64,000 nucleotides of DNA from Acanthosepion esculentum (Eukaryota > Mollusca > Cephalopoda > Sepiida > Sepiidae), in NCBI GenBank assembly GCA_964036315.1, contig OZ038495.1:26866690-26930689 (forward strand). Reading direction: 5' to 3'. Made by a program: the position numbers and the translations under genes. Within the stretch, counting starts at the first letter, position 1. Each line of letters begins with the position of its first letter. The notes beneath the pieces were generated by a model, which did not search any database, was not told the DNA's origin, and worked only from the letters and a program-made list of their open reading frames with translations. Positions 12,152 through 22,834 of this stretch are shown here, piece after piece.

Positions 12152-12873
12152 AATTCCAAGAGGATAGAATCAAGGTAGAACTCAATGTCCAGAACAGACT
12201 AAGGATATAATAAAAAGGGTTAAACACTAATATTCCGTGGTCATAATTTATTCCATTGGAATCGTAAATACAACCCAATTCATCAGACCTACAAATTCAA
12301 AAAGAAAACAGAAAAGCAACTCCGGGAATAAAAAATAAAATTTAGTGAGAGTGTATGTATGAGAGTGTGGGACCAATGCTAGAGTAAAAGAAAGCTATAG
12401 GGAGGGGTAACAGACGAGAGAAGAACAGGAAGGTCTAAAGATGAAGGGGAGATTAAAATTTAAAAGAGAGAAGTTTTAAAGAGACGGTTTAAGTGAGAGA
12501 AATATGAATATTTTCAAATGTCTAATACATTAAAGATACACCGGAAAAGAGTATACATTTTGTGGTGACATACACACACAATAGACGATAAAATCTTAAA
12601 GTGAGAGAGGGAGAGGAAAAGAAAAAGGGATGGGAGAAATGGGGTGGTGGAACTAAAACCGAAGGGCATTTATAAAAGGACCGTTGTGTAATCAAGAAAA
12701 TTTGACAAAAGTAATATCGACTACAGGTTACAAATATAATATAAACATATAAAAATAACGATTATCTAATCCAGCAAGGAGCTATATTTCTATGTTCAAA
12801 AACACATACGTATACACACATACACAACAAAATATTTTCACGTACATACATACATATAGGCGTGTGCACCCTC

Positions 12874-12880
<7 letters not shown>
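12150..12880. other. AT/AG-rich sequence with possible PLE-type end
   Basis: On the minus strand, TCTGATGAATTGGGTTG followed by TACGATTCCAATGG (about 12240-12285) resembles the terminal repeats of Penelope-like elements. This is pattern recognition only. The remainder is purine-rich and unassigned. Confidence 0.35.
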
Positions 12881-12884
<4 letters not shown>

Positions 12885-12925
<41 letters not shown>

Positions 12926-12992
12926 TGAACATAGAAGTCAACACTTAGAGGCGACAGTCTGTTTCAAGTGTTGACTTCAATGTTCACCTTTA
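12885..12992 (-). ncRNA. (TA)n plus decayed hammerhead-like hairpin
   Basis: After a (TA)n tract (12885-12920) comes an imperfect palindrome. Its arms read GTGAACATAGAAGTCAACAC and GTGTTGACTTCAATGTTCAC. On the minus strand the tip contains GAAAC, five bases, then GTC (12953-12965), the spacing of a hammerhead stem III with its cleavage triplet. The upstream core is damaged (TTGAAG in place of CUGAUGA), so this copy should be inactive. The tag GCTCTA...ATTGAGCACTTT follows at about 13005-13028. Confidence 0.45.
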
Positions 12993-13061
12993 TATTTACA
13001 CACGCTCTATCTCTGATATTGAGCACTTTATCCCATAAATATAGCACACCTTAAGACTATA

Positions 13062-13485
13062 TTTCTTCATATATATATATACATAAATATATACATATAC
13101 ACACATATACATACGTACATAACACATACATCCATACACATCCACTCCTACACATATACACATCTACACACATATATACATACGGACATACACATACGTG
13201 AACATAAACAATATATACATAAAACCTTACACATCTCCATACAAATACGTACACACACCCATGTAAACAAATAAACAATGTAACCCTCTATCTATCCGTC
13301 TAGCTATATATACATACGTACATATACACCCATATACAGATATATATGTATACATACATACCTAAACATGCACACACACACATCTACATACACATCTACC
13401 TACATATACATACATCCATATACGCATATATATATATACGCACACACACATATATATATATACATACATATATATATATTCATAT

Positions 13486-13517
<32 letters not shown>

Positions 13518-13530
13518 TTACATGAACGCA
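13062..13530. repeat. degenerate (ACAT/TACA/TA)n low-complexity tract
   Basis: Mixed ATAC, CATA, CACA and TA runs with frequent single-base changes, ending in (CA)n at about 13495-13517. Small ORFs in all frames are compositional. Confidence 0.9.
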
Positions 13531-13534
13531 CATA

Positions 13535-14640
13535 TACATATCTATATATAGATCAAAATGTAAAAGCTAAAATTTTTTTCTCAAAATCAAAAAATTAATT
13601 TTAAAAAAACGTTTTAGGGACCATATCCATCTATATATACATTTAACATACAAAAATATGTGGGTGGAATTAAATTAATTTATACTTCAAGAAAGACAAC
13701 ATTAAGAATATTAAAAACTGACTGAGTGATTAACAAATATTTAACGATGTGATAGGGGAAATGCTACGGATGATATTTTATTGTCCTAGAACTCGCCATG
13801 GGTTTATTCAGTTCTTAATTTAAGAAGGATGATTCGTCAGAAAATTAAAATAGTCAAATCGTAAAATTTTCTCGGGTATTTCCAACAAATATTATTTGTT
13901 ATGTTGTATAGAGAAAAAATGTCATTCTGAAAGAAATGAATGGCCATTTAACGCATAAAACTTTGCCTTCCACATGTTCAAAGAATTTCAGGGGCAACAG
14001 GCTTTCTCACTACTTACGGGGGCGAATATTTAAACTGAGGACAGTTGGACAGGTCATTACCAAGAATAATAACTACAACAAATCAATAAGTGGCCCTCAC
14101 ATATGTCAAAGAAGTGTAAGTGACAAAACAATTGAAAACAGATTTAGTATATTTCATATAAGATTGTACAAAACAGTTACAATTAAGTTTTGTTTAGTAT
14201 ATAATTTGTTATATTTACTAAATGTTTGCGGTTAAATATTATTGTGTAATCTTTAAAATATTATACTTTAATTAAAATATTATCTAGAGTACATTTTATG
14301 AAAGTATTTTTCTGATCTTAATTCGATACAAGTTCAATAATCATACCATAGTAGTGGACAACGCACAAAAACAAATGTTCAGTTTTAACTATCTTCACTT
14401 AAAAAAGATTGTGTTTGATCTTTTTTGTATGAGTGACAGATCATGTCTTAAGTGTGTGTTTATTGTTTCTTATTTTGTCAAAACTGGCGTATTTTTTGTT
14501 TATTGAATCTAACACTGAAGATGGAAGAAGATATATTCGACGTTTTATGCGCTTTTGTTTTAAAATGATGAGACTGCAACTGAAACAAAAATGATTTATA
14601 AAGTTCATGCAGAAAGTATTGTAAATGGTTGTGAATGTCC
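13535..14640. other. AT-rich sequence, no gene recognised
   Basis: A 99-residue plus-strand ORF (13936-14235) has ordinary-looking composition but no recognisable domain. Its 3' part is AT-rich and hydrophobic. I leave it uncalled. Confidence 0.5.
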
Positions 14641-14645
14641 AAAAG

Positions 14646-15211
14646 TAAAGGGTGTTCCGATTTTAAATGTGAATTAAGTTTAAGCATCTAATGATTTTTT
14701 TCTTTTTCTTTCAGATTTAAAAACTTTGTCTTTGGCAATTTCATCCATTGAAAGAGTAACAATCAAACAACGTGTTAAAATTATCGAAACTTATTACGAA
14801 AACGGACGTTCAAGCAGAAATGCAATTAGAAGTTCCCAGGTGGCATCATCTCTCGAAACAGCGAAGTCAATTGGTCACCACGACTTGTGACTTGACGCCT
14901 TTAGATTTCTTCCTTTGGGCTCATCTCAAAAGTAAGGTCTATGCCAACAACAATTCAACAGCTGAAGGATGAGATTATAAAGCATATTGGAAGAGATCAA
15001 GGAGCAACTATGCAGAGACGTCATCAAAAATTTTGACCATCGAGTGGAGGTGTGCCGCCGAAGCCTTCGCGGACATTTGAGCGAAATTATTTTTCACACA
15101 TAATTGCCAAGACTTAAATAACATGATCCAATAGAGAGATAAATAAATTTTCACCAATAACACTGACTTATTTACTGTTGACTTTGATCCGTCTTAATTA
15201 AACACTCTTTA
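14646..15211 (+). mobile_element. internally deleted mariner-like element
   Basis: The element starts TAAAGGGTGTTCCGA and ends AACACTCTTTA; the ends form a short imperfect inverted repeat bounded by TA. Inside, an N-terminal DNA-binding block (RVKIIETYYENGRSSRNA, from about 14775) is followed almost directly by the C-terminal end of a transposase. That end reads LTPLDFFLWAHLKSKVY, then a helical tail ending RGHLSEIIFHT at about 15100. The central catalytic part is missing, so this is a non-autonomous deletion derivative of about 566 bp. The C-terminal block matches the DDE_3-type transposases common in insects and molluscs. Confidence 0.8.
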
Positions 15212-15214
15212 GTA

Positions 15215-15680
15215 GTGTCATGTCGGGGATTTCTCTTTGTACAATTCTCCAAGGTTGGGTAAATGAACTGAAGTTGATAACGATCAAATCCTAATTAAGC
15301 AATCAACGTTAGATGTTTCAGAAAACCAATATATTCAAAATATCCAAATCAAACGCAGAAAAATAAATTGAACCTTTTATGGGTCTACTTGGTTGCGTTG
15401 ATGTACGGCTTCTTCTGCTTCGAAAATATTCCGTTTGTGATTCACTACGTAAACGAAAATGTTTCGTTTTTGAAAACAATTATGAGGGATAATTAAGAAT
15501 TGATATTTTGTAGAAATGTGGAACGCAAGCGATCATGGGGTAAACAAAAGGGAACATCTATAATTGTACCCAAGGTCTCCTGTTTTCATCTAAATAAGAT
15601 GATGTATGTTATGGTTGTATGCGGAATTCCCCCCCCCCAAAAAAAAAAGCAATCAAGTGGTTCAAACAAACATTGTATTT
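15215..15680. other. AT-rich sequence, no gene recognised
   Basis: No repeat boundary or domain seen. Small ORFs overlap the LINE copy that follows and are not genes. Confidence 0.5.
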
Positions 15681-15684
15681 TAAT

Positions 15685-16148
15685 CATTTCATCCCCAAGT
15701 AAGTCAATAAAGCCACAAGGGTGCAAGGTGTTACTGATAGTGAAAGGAAGAGAAAGGACAATAAAAGAACACGATTCTGTCTTCTGGAAACATGTAATTT
15801 TATTATCCCCTCTGTTCCTTTTACTATTATATCGATTGGTGTTTCATTTAAATTTTTGAAGAGAGGAAAGCAGGAAGCTTTAAAAGTGAGACGCACGTGA
15901 GAAAAAAACAATTTGAATAGAAGAGGCACGAGGAAACTACGTTATGGCCGTGGGAAGGCGATGAAGCCGAGATGACAGGTCAGGTCCAGTAATGTTGACG
16001 ATTCTTCTGTGGATTTTGTCAATAATCTGTAGACACATTGCAGAAGCACCAGACCCGATGTGGCAGCAGTATTCGATACACGGTCGAATAGCAGATATTG
16101 CTCTCGATGTGATCAACTGAAGAAAGCAATTGACAAAAGGCATCCCAC
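15685..16148 (-). mobile_element. LINE 3' fragment, Jockey-type
   Basis: The minus strand encodes IRPCIEYCCHIGSGA, then KIHRRIVNITGPDLSSRL (about 15950-16090), the post-palm region of the LINE family also seen at 1.1, 16.8, 44.6 and 62 kb. The 3' terminal motif TTACTTGGGGATGAAA lies at about 15685-15700. The middle of the C-terminal region is deleted. The copy ends at its 5' side against the target duplication of a solo LTR. Confidence 0.75.
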
Positions 16149-16153
16149 ATTAG

Positions 16154-16469
16154 TGTTATGGTCCAGGTTCCTTGTACCACGGTGATGGTCCAAGGTAGAA
16201 CCAATGAAGAATAACTCGAACACAGGTATGGAATAACACAGATGTATTACAAACAGAATATGTACAAAAGAAGTAGAAGTGTTAGTAATAACAATCAGGT
16301 TAGGTTAGAGAGAACTATGTTGTCTCGACCAGTATCACTATTCCAATGTCTTACAGTAATCATCTGACGCGACTCTGTCTGTGACTGACTCACACTGACT
16401 GACTGACCGACTGCCTGACTCACTCACTGACTCTGAGTCCATTACTATTATGGGTAAGTTCCCATAACA
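16154..16469. mobile_element. solo LTR with 5 bp target duplication
   Basis: A 316 bp segment begins TGTTATGG and ends CCATAACA, the TG...CA ends typical of LTRs, with an 8 bp terminal inverted repeat. It is flanked on both sides by ATTAG (16149-16153 and 16470-16474). It encodes nothing and includes a GACT-rich stretch at about 16395-16435. The size, ends and duplication fit a solo LTR left by recombination of a Gypsy or BEL/Pao-type element. The family is unknown. Confidence 0.75.
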
Positions 16470-16474
16470 ATTAG

Positions 16475-16800
16475 TTAATAGAAATGCTATAATATTCATC
16501 AGACCGCACGTCTCTTTGGTGACCAGACAAGAATTATTAAAGCTCGAAAAGAAAGAATTATGGAATTGCCTGAAAGATTTCAGCAGATAGTGGAATAAAA
16601 CACTAAATAATATTCATACTTTAAAAATCGATCTAGTTATTTACCCTCCCGACATAATCAACAAGTATTTGCACGAAAAAGATCATCGATATTACAAATT
16701 CTAAAATGGATCCCAAAAAAACATTATACAATACAATCTTAATAAATATGAAAAACAGACAAACGCTCCACAAAATTCAGAATTAAGTTAACCATTGTTC
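16475..16800. other. AT-rich sequence, no gene recognised
   Basis: It does not continue the LINE fragment at 15685-16148, so that LINE was already truncated here before or when the LTR inserted. Nothing else recognised. Confidence 0.5.
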
Positions 16801-16804
16801 GTGT

Positions 16805-17430
16805 GACTTCCGACAATAGTTCTCTGTGTCGTGCCAGAAAGTTTTTCTCGCCTGAGTCGATCCTTCAAATCTACAAATCAACTATTCGTCCTTGCTTTGA
16901 ATACTGCTTCCATATATGGTCTGGTCCCATCCCACCGCTGTTAATCTCGAGGTCCTCGACAAAATCCAGAGACGGGTATGCAATGTAATAGGTCCTGATC
17001 TGGCATCTCGTCTGCAGTCACTTTCTCACAGACGTGCTGTGGCTTCCCTCTTTTCTACAAATATTTTCATGGCAACTTACGAGCTACATTCACTGGTGCC
17101 CCAACTGCATAAATTTTAGCGTGCTACTAGGTTGGTATCTCAGTCCCACCCTTTCACTGTCGAAAGAGTCAAATGTAACCGCCTCTTCTACTCCAACAAC
17201 TTCTTCTCTCGCACTTCCCGACAGCGGAACTCCCTTCCTCTTACTTGCTTCCCTGGTGACCATAATCTTCAAATATTCAAATGTAATGTCAATCGATATC
17301 TGATGCTTTGATCCTGATCCCCGTCCTTCTCTATATTCTTTCCTCAAACACCCCTCTTTACTCTTGCACTCACTCTCTGTATTCTCTTGCGTGCTAGGGG
17401 CACTCGTGCCTTGCTTGGGGTGAAATGCTT
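16805..17430 (+). mobile_element. LINE 3' fragment, Jockey-type
   Basis: The plus strand encodes FFSPESILQIYKSTIRPCFE, then LDKIQRRVCNVIGPDLASRL and LQSLSHRRAVASL, with at least two frameshifts. It ends with the 3' motif GTGCCTTGCTTGGGGTGAAA at about 17400-17415 and a short A-rich tail. The copy is 5'-truncated at the same post-palm region as the 44.6 kb copy and has only one copy of the UTR segment that is doubled at 1.1 kb. Confidence 0.85.
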
Positions 17431-17555
17431 AATAAAATTATATCAAAATTTATCCAACAATTGTATTAAGGTGTTATCAAACTGGCTGAAAGAAATTTTC
17501 ACAAACGATTTACCAGTTGAAACGTAACAGGTTTATTGCCATGCTAAAACCATAA

Positions 17556-17559
<4 letters not shown>

Positions 17560-17634
<75 letters not shown>
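17560..17634. repeat. (CTAT)n then (TA)n
   Basis: Uninterrupted tetranucleotide then dinucleotide repeat. Confidence 0.95.
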
Positions 17635-17636
<2 letters not shown>

Positions 17637-17639
17637 TAA

Positions 17640-18515
17640 AGATAACTTACCTACCTCGTAAAACACTGTATGCACAATCAACATATAACAAGTTGATATA
17701 AATGAATATCTGTGATTTAACATTAAAGAGGAAGATGTCAAAATTACGACTTTTTTCAATGCACAATTTCTAAGGGAGGTAATTCCAAGTAAATATTTCG
17801 TGGTTATAGACCTTGGATGTATTTAAACCAATTAGAAACAATTTCTTTCGTCCCTTAGGAATTATCATTTTTGTTTGAGCGAATATATCTAAAATCAAAA
17901 GAACCATAATTTTAAAATAAAAAATATTGTTACACAAACAAAAATTTTATAAAAATTTGCCAGTTGCGAAAGCAAAGACCTTACAATTATTTCTAGAAAA
18001 ACTGTACTGAACAAGGTTTACATTTGATTCAAAATGGAAGGTGGTAGATCCAGACAGTTGAAGAAGCAGCTTTTTGATCTCAATTGATCTTAGTTGATCT
18101 CAGTACAACCCATCTTATTTGTCGGTGACATGAAAACCTAAATAAAAGATTTACATAAGCCAAATCAATATCGGTGTTACGTTCCTGATATGAATAAATT
18201 CATTTCGATTTTCAATTTCCTTCATTTTTGGTTGCGCTCTTGCCTTCACTTCTGCCGTCTACCGCATCCATATCAAAATAGCTACATTGGTAGAATTATC
18301 CTCAAGACATGATGCGATGTCCTTATAGGATTATCAGTTCTTGATAAGAAAGAATTATAAATGAATATCTGAGTCTCTAATAAATAATGGACCTTAGAGC
18401 AGTATATGAAAATAGAGGTAAATTCTTAAACTTCTATTCTGTTGTTCATTTCTTTCATTACTCTTTCTGTAATTAGTTTTCGAGGATGCTTTCACACACA
18501 TGAATACACACACGC
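17640..18515. other. AT-rich sequence, no gene recognised
   Basis: No domain, terminal repeat or RNA structure found on either strand. Confidence 0.5.
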
Positions 18516-18517
18516 AA

Positions 18518-18657
18518 ACCCATACTCTCTCTCTCTATCTCTCTCTCTCTCACTCTCACTCTCTCTCACTATCTCACACACGAATACGCACCCCCTGCCA
18601 CTCTCACACAAACACGTAATCTCTCTCTACTACTCACATACACACAAACACACATAG

Positions 18658-18717
<60 letters not shown>
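18518..18717. repeat. (CT)n/(CA)-rich tract followed by (TA)n
   Basis: CT- and CACA-rich sequence to about 18655, then (TA)n at 18660-18717 abutting the palindrome that follows. Confidence 0.95.
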
Positions 18718-18721
<4 letters not shown>

Positions 18722-18832
18722 GGATTGATGTGAGTTTGTGACTCTGGGTTTCACGCTCTCTGCGATCATCAGTTTGTCTGACGATCGCAGAGAGCGTGAA
18801 ACAAAAGGTCATAAACTCACATCAATCCAACT
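18718..18832 (+). ncRNA. palindrome carrying a hammerhead-ribozyme-like motif
   Basis: Two ~52 bp arms are inverted copies; the outer ends read AGTTGGATTGATGTGAG and its complement. The plus strand carries a near-complete hammerhead. Stem I strand AGTTTGT (18771-18777) is followed by core CTGACGA (18778-18784) and stem II CGC/GCG around AGAGA (18786-18796). Then come GAA (18798-18800), stem III AC/GT around AAAAG (18801-18809), cleavage base C18810 after GT, and stem I partner ATAAACT (18811-18817). Stem I has seven pairs including one G-U. The weak point is a T-T mismatch at the 10.1/11.1 position instead of G-C. The minus strand also has CTGATGA and GAAAC-N5-GTC but no stem I partner. Confidence 0.6.
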
Positions 18833-18839
18833 AAATATG

Positions 18840-19330
<491 letters not shown>

Positions 19331-19334
19331 GATC

Positions 19335-21100
19335 TAGGTTTCAACTCTCAGAAATTTTGTACCCATTTTTTCTATATAGTTCCCTTGTTAGTAAGTTAGA
19401 AGCGAAGTTCATTGCGCAAAGCTTTGTCTTATCTGACAAGGAGGAGATAACTTCAGGGCCTTTTATAATGGAAGACACTGACGTTTTGCCTTTATTGAGA
19501 ATTTCGTTTGGGATTTTTCAGAACTAACGTGATCTAAGTTTTGTTTTCAATTTTGGCTTGGACTCCATGAGTGCAGATGTTCTTTAAATTGTCCAGGACT
19601 CTCTTGAAGTGGTTGTAAGCAGTTCTGAATGAGGCAAGAGTTCTACGACACCGTTCGTTCTAATAGAGATGGTTATGGTGAGTTATAACCGAAGCACATT
19701 CAAGCATGAATGAAGCCTGGCTATATGGCTTTTGTTGGTATTTTTGCGAGAGATAAACTTTCTATGTCGGTGAGAATCCTTTCGGAAATCTGTAGGGTTG
19801 TTCTAGAAGCTCCATTTTTTTTATGAATGTGGGACGTTATTTAGCATTGTAAAATCTGAAGCTGTCTCAATCAACTTTGGTGTATCGGTAACTTGTCTTA
19901 TGAAATGGTACACCTGATGATGACTTTGATTTAGCACCAACTTTAATATGGATCACTGAGTGGTCTGAAGTGATAATAACTCAGTAGAAAGAGGTGAGGA
20001 ATTCTAAAAGTTTAGCATGATGCTCAGCTATGTTGGGATCATGAGTAGGTTTATCCGTGACCTGGGCTGGTCAAATCATGATAGTATTTCCTTTCTTTGT
20101 CGGTTCTATATAAGTGAATTAATCACTCCTTGTCTAGTGGTTAATCCACTCATATATGACACAAATATGAATGGTAGCTAAGAGATGACCGGAGAGAATG
20201 TCATCAAACTTCTCAGCTATTCAGTCAAACGTTGCTACAATACCATCATCCCGAGGGCGATAGACAATGAATACGAACGACATGCTATAAACGAGGGCCA
20301 TCTGAAAGCACATAAACTCAGGTTCCTCGTTTTTGTTTTGTATTTGGGTGGAGTGGTCTCTGTCACAGTAGAACCCATCCTTGATATAGACTTCAAGCCA
20401 ATGGACAAAAGGTTATCTTTTGAGAATAGAGGCGATTATGGAGTATTGAACTGGAATTTGAATGGTTGAATCTAGTTTCAAATATGAACATGAGGTTAGG
20501 TTTAACCTTTTGAAAATGGAGTTCAACAGCTATATTATTGGAACGTAAATCCCTTAAGTTAGTGTAGAACAGTAGTTCTCTGATGGCGCGTCAGGGCGCA
20601 CTGGTGCGCCCTGGAATATATCTAGGTACGCCCTAGCACTCAAAAGAAATATGTGTCCATATATAAGAAATAAATATATTTACTTTATAATATTGTGGTA
20701 TCCATCTCGTTCATATTTATGTGAATTGTGATTTCCTGCTCTCACCACAATTAAGTGCAAAAAGTGAACTCTTCAATGTCAAATATACGCCCAAACATTA
20801 AAGAAATCACTAAGACTCATCAAGCGCATGTTTCTCATAAACATAATAATGAATAAGGTATGTTTCATTTTATATATTTTTATTGCATTATTTCTTTTCT
20901 GCAATATTTGACTTCATTATAACATATTTTTCCAAAATTTGTATATAGTGCGCCTACAATTATTTGTAGCATTTCAAGTGCGCCCCGATTTGAAAAAGTT
21001 TGTGAACCACTGGTGTAGAAGCTGGAGAAATCGGTGTCTACTTTTTGCTTTGATTCTACTGTATATTATCTTTACTCATATTTTGGTATGGAGAGGTGTG
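19335..21100 (-). mobile_element. LINE relic: endonuclease and pre-RT region, Jockey-type
   Basis: The minus strand reads through a non-LTR retrotransposon in pieces. Upstream of the hAT insertion is FSSFYTNLRDLRSNNIAVEL, with the insertion inside this block, then VKPNLMFIFETRFN. Next come YIKDGFYCDRDH and MCFQMALVYS with FVFIVYRPRDD (about 20280-20420), part of the apurinic-type endonuclease. Then HIKVGAKSKSSSGVPFHKTS (about 19880-19945) and the linker before the RT: FKRVLDNLKNIC, FWKIPNEILNKGKTSVSSII, then SDKTKLCAMNFASN (about 19390-19630). Many stops and frameshifts are present; the RT itself is missing. It is probably the same family as the 3' ends found elsewhere in the window, but the two do not overlap here. 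Confidence 0.8.
20570..21012. mobile_element. non-autonomous hAT element with perfect 8 bp target duplication
   Basis: A 443 bp element begins CAGTAGTTCTC and ends GTGAACCACTG, the terminal inverted repeats of hAT-family transposons. It is flanked by GTGTAGAA on both sides (20562-20569 and 21013-21020). It does not encode transposase. The subterminal regions are rich in GCGCCC (GGGCGCACTGGTGCGCCC near 20592, AGTGCGCCCCG near 20978). It sits inside the LINE endonuclease region, and joining the flanks at a single GTGTAGAA restores the minus-strand frame FSSFYTNLRDL. Confidence 0.92.
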
Positions 21101-21104
21101 GAAT

Positions 21105-22025
21105 CAAAGTAGCGAGATGGCAATACACAAAGTGGTACATGTAAAAAAACACTTGGAATAATCACCAGAAAGGAAATTCATAACTGTACGTTTCATCATG
21201 GCATCAACACTACTGCACGATCTAGATTCAATTCACAAATTAGCAATAGAGTAACCCCGATATTATGCACCTGTTGGTAGGTTGTTTCCTTAGGAATTAC
21301 TCTAAGGTTCGCATCCCTAACCATCAGACGGATAACGTCATCCTAGAGAAACTTTTAATGCCAGCATCCTTCATGAGGAGGAAAACCAATCCAGGTTTAA
21401 ATTAAATTTAAGAAATTAAAGAATCATGACATTCACCCTTAAATCAAGGCAACGGAAGTTCTTGAATCAGAAATATCATGCCTAGTGTCTCAAGCACCAA
21501 GAAATTCGATCGGGTTGTGAGGACTAAAGGATCCACTAGGAGAATTGCCAATGTAAGACTATAAATTATTTAGAGGGTAATAAAACTATGAGCAATAATA
21601 AAATGTTTAAATATTATTAGCATGGATCTAGAACAAGAGTTAGAAATATAATGTTTTAAGGTAAGCGCAAAGAAGATTTAGAGACAAGATTACTTTCATG
21701 AAATTTAATTTAAAGCCTGCTTTTAATACTGATAACTGACAACAGAGACGAACAGCTGATAAATGTTTCTATCGACATTAATGTTTTTGTTTCCGGGCTG
21801 TAATCGGCATGACAAATGGAAAAGGAAAAGACTCGCCATTGAAAAGTTACGATGGGATGAAAAAAGAAAAAGAAAAGTGAACGACACATAGAAACTTGAA
21901 AGAAACAAACAATTACAAATATATACAAATATATCTATAAAAAATAACTGATAAAAATAAATCATTTTTCTAAAGATTTTTTTTTCAGGAGTGCTTCAAT
22001 ATAAACCTAAAATTCAGAGTGAGGC
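21105..22025. other. AT-rich sequence, no gene recognised
   Basis: May include further 5' LINE sequence on the minus strand, but I could not confirm it. Overlapping minus ORFs at 21710-21965 have no domain. Confidence 0.45.
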
Positions 22026-22029
22026 ATGT

Positions 22030-22830
22030 ATATACAGGGTTCAATGGTTAAATTCTCGCCATTTTATATTTTTAATTTCGCGCATGCGTGTTGTTTGTTT
22101 TTTACTTTGTCGACTGCAGAGTATAGTACAGTCAGTTGGGCACCGTCTGTGATAAAAAGCGTACCATGACGCAATTCACTCCGCCAGAAATTTGGAAAAG
22201 GCATGCTGTACTGCTTGGCATTTGCGCCGGAAGTTCTAATACGGACATTTCAGAGTGCTTGGATGTGAATCAGAGAACAGTGTAGAGGATTCGGGAAGAG
22301 TTGGATGAGTCTAACGGTGAATCCGAAGGTGTTTGGAGTGATCACGAGTGATGGCGACGTTATGCCTCCATTCACTTTCCCACAGGGCCTCAGACTCAAC
22401 ATGGAGTCCTACAACAAGTGCTTTTGGGAAGTAGTGCTACCCTGGGTCAAAAAGGTGTATGCTGGAAGGCCACATGTGTGGCAACAGGACGATGCACCAT
22501 GTCACACAAGCTGGAGAACCCAGTCATGGCTGTCAGACAATTTCTGTCACCACGTCACCCTTTACATCTGGCCATCTAACTCCCTATCCCTAGACTGCAA
22601 ACTCCTTGATTATTATTTGCGGACGCAGTTGAGCGAGAGACCAACAAAACACCTTGTAACACCAAAGATGAACTGAAGGCAAGGATTATGGCAGTATTCA
22701 CCAACTTAAACAAGGAGACAGTCCAGAAGAGATGCAAGAGATTCCGAAGGCGTCTGGTGGCTGTGGTTGAAGTTAATGGCGATTTTATTGAATAAATTTA
22801 CTCTTTAGTATTTCAAGATATTTTAGTGTA
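22030..22830 (+). pseudogene. mariner-type (DD37D-like) transposase relic
   Basis: The reading starts at about 22165 with a helix-turn-helix region (TPPEIWKRHAVLLGICAGSS, then TDISECLDVNQRTV). A stop, TGG to TAG, occurs before RIREELDE. About 130 residues are then missing, including the first catalytic Asp. The catalytic domain resumes (VFGVITSDGDVMPPFTFPQG, from about 22325), with WQQDDAPCHTS holding the second Asp and LLDYY the third. A frameshift follows, and the C-terminus (VERETNKTPCNTKDELKARI ... VEVNGDFIE, stop near 22796) is in another frame. A 6 bp tandem duplication (TCCCTA TCCCTA, about 22583) stretches the last catalytic spacing from 37 to 39 residues. The 5' edge reads ATACAGGGTTCAATGG; I see no matching 3' terminal repeat. 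Confidence 0.88.
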
Positions 22831-22834
22831 ATTT

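Noticed and set aside
13595..13650. AAACGTTTTAGGGACCATAT as a family F foldback end
   Set aside because: Only the AAACGTT core and a loose ATCCAT match; too short to separate from chance.
13936..14235. 99-residue ORF as a host gene
   Set aside because: No recognisable domain, AT-rich 3' half, and no splice or promoter evidence that can be read from sequence alone.
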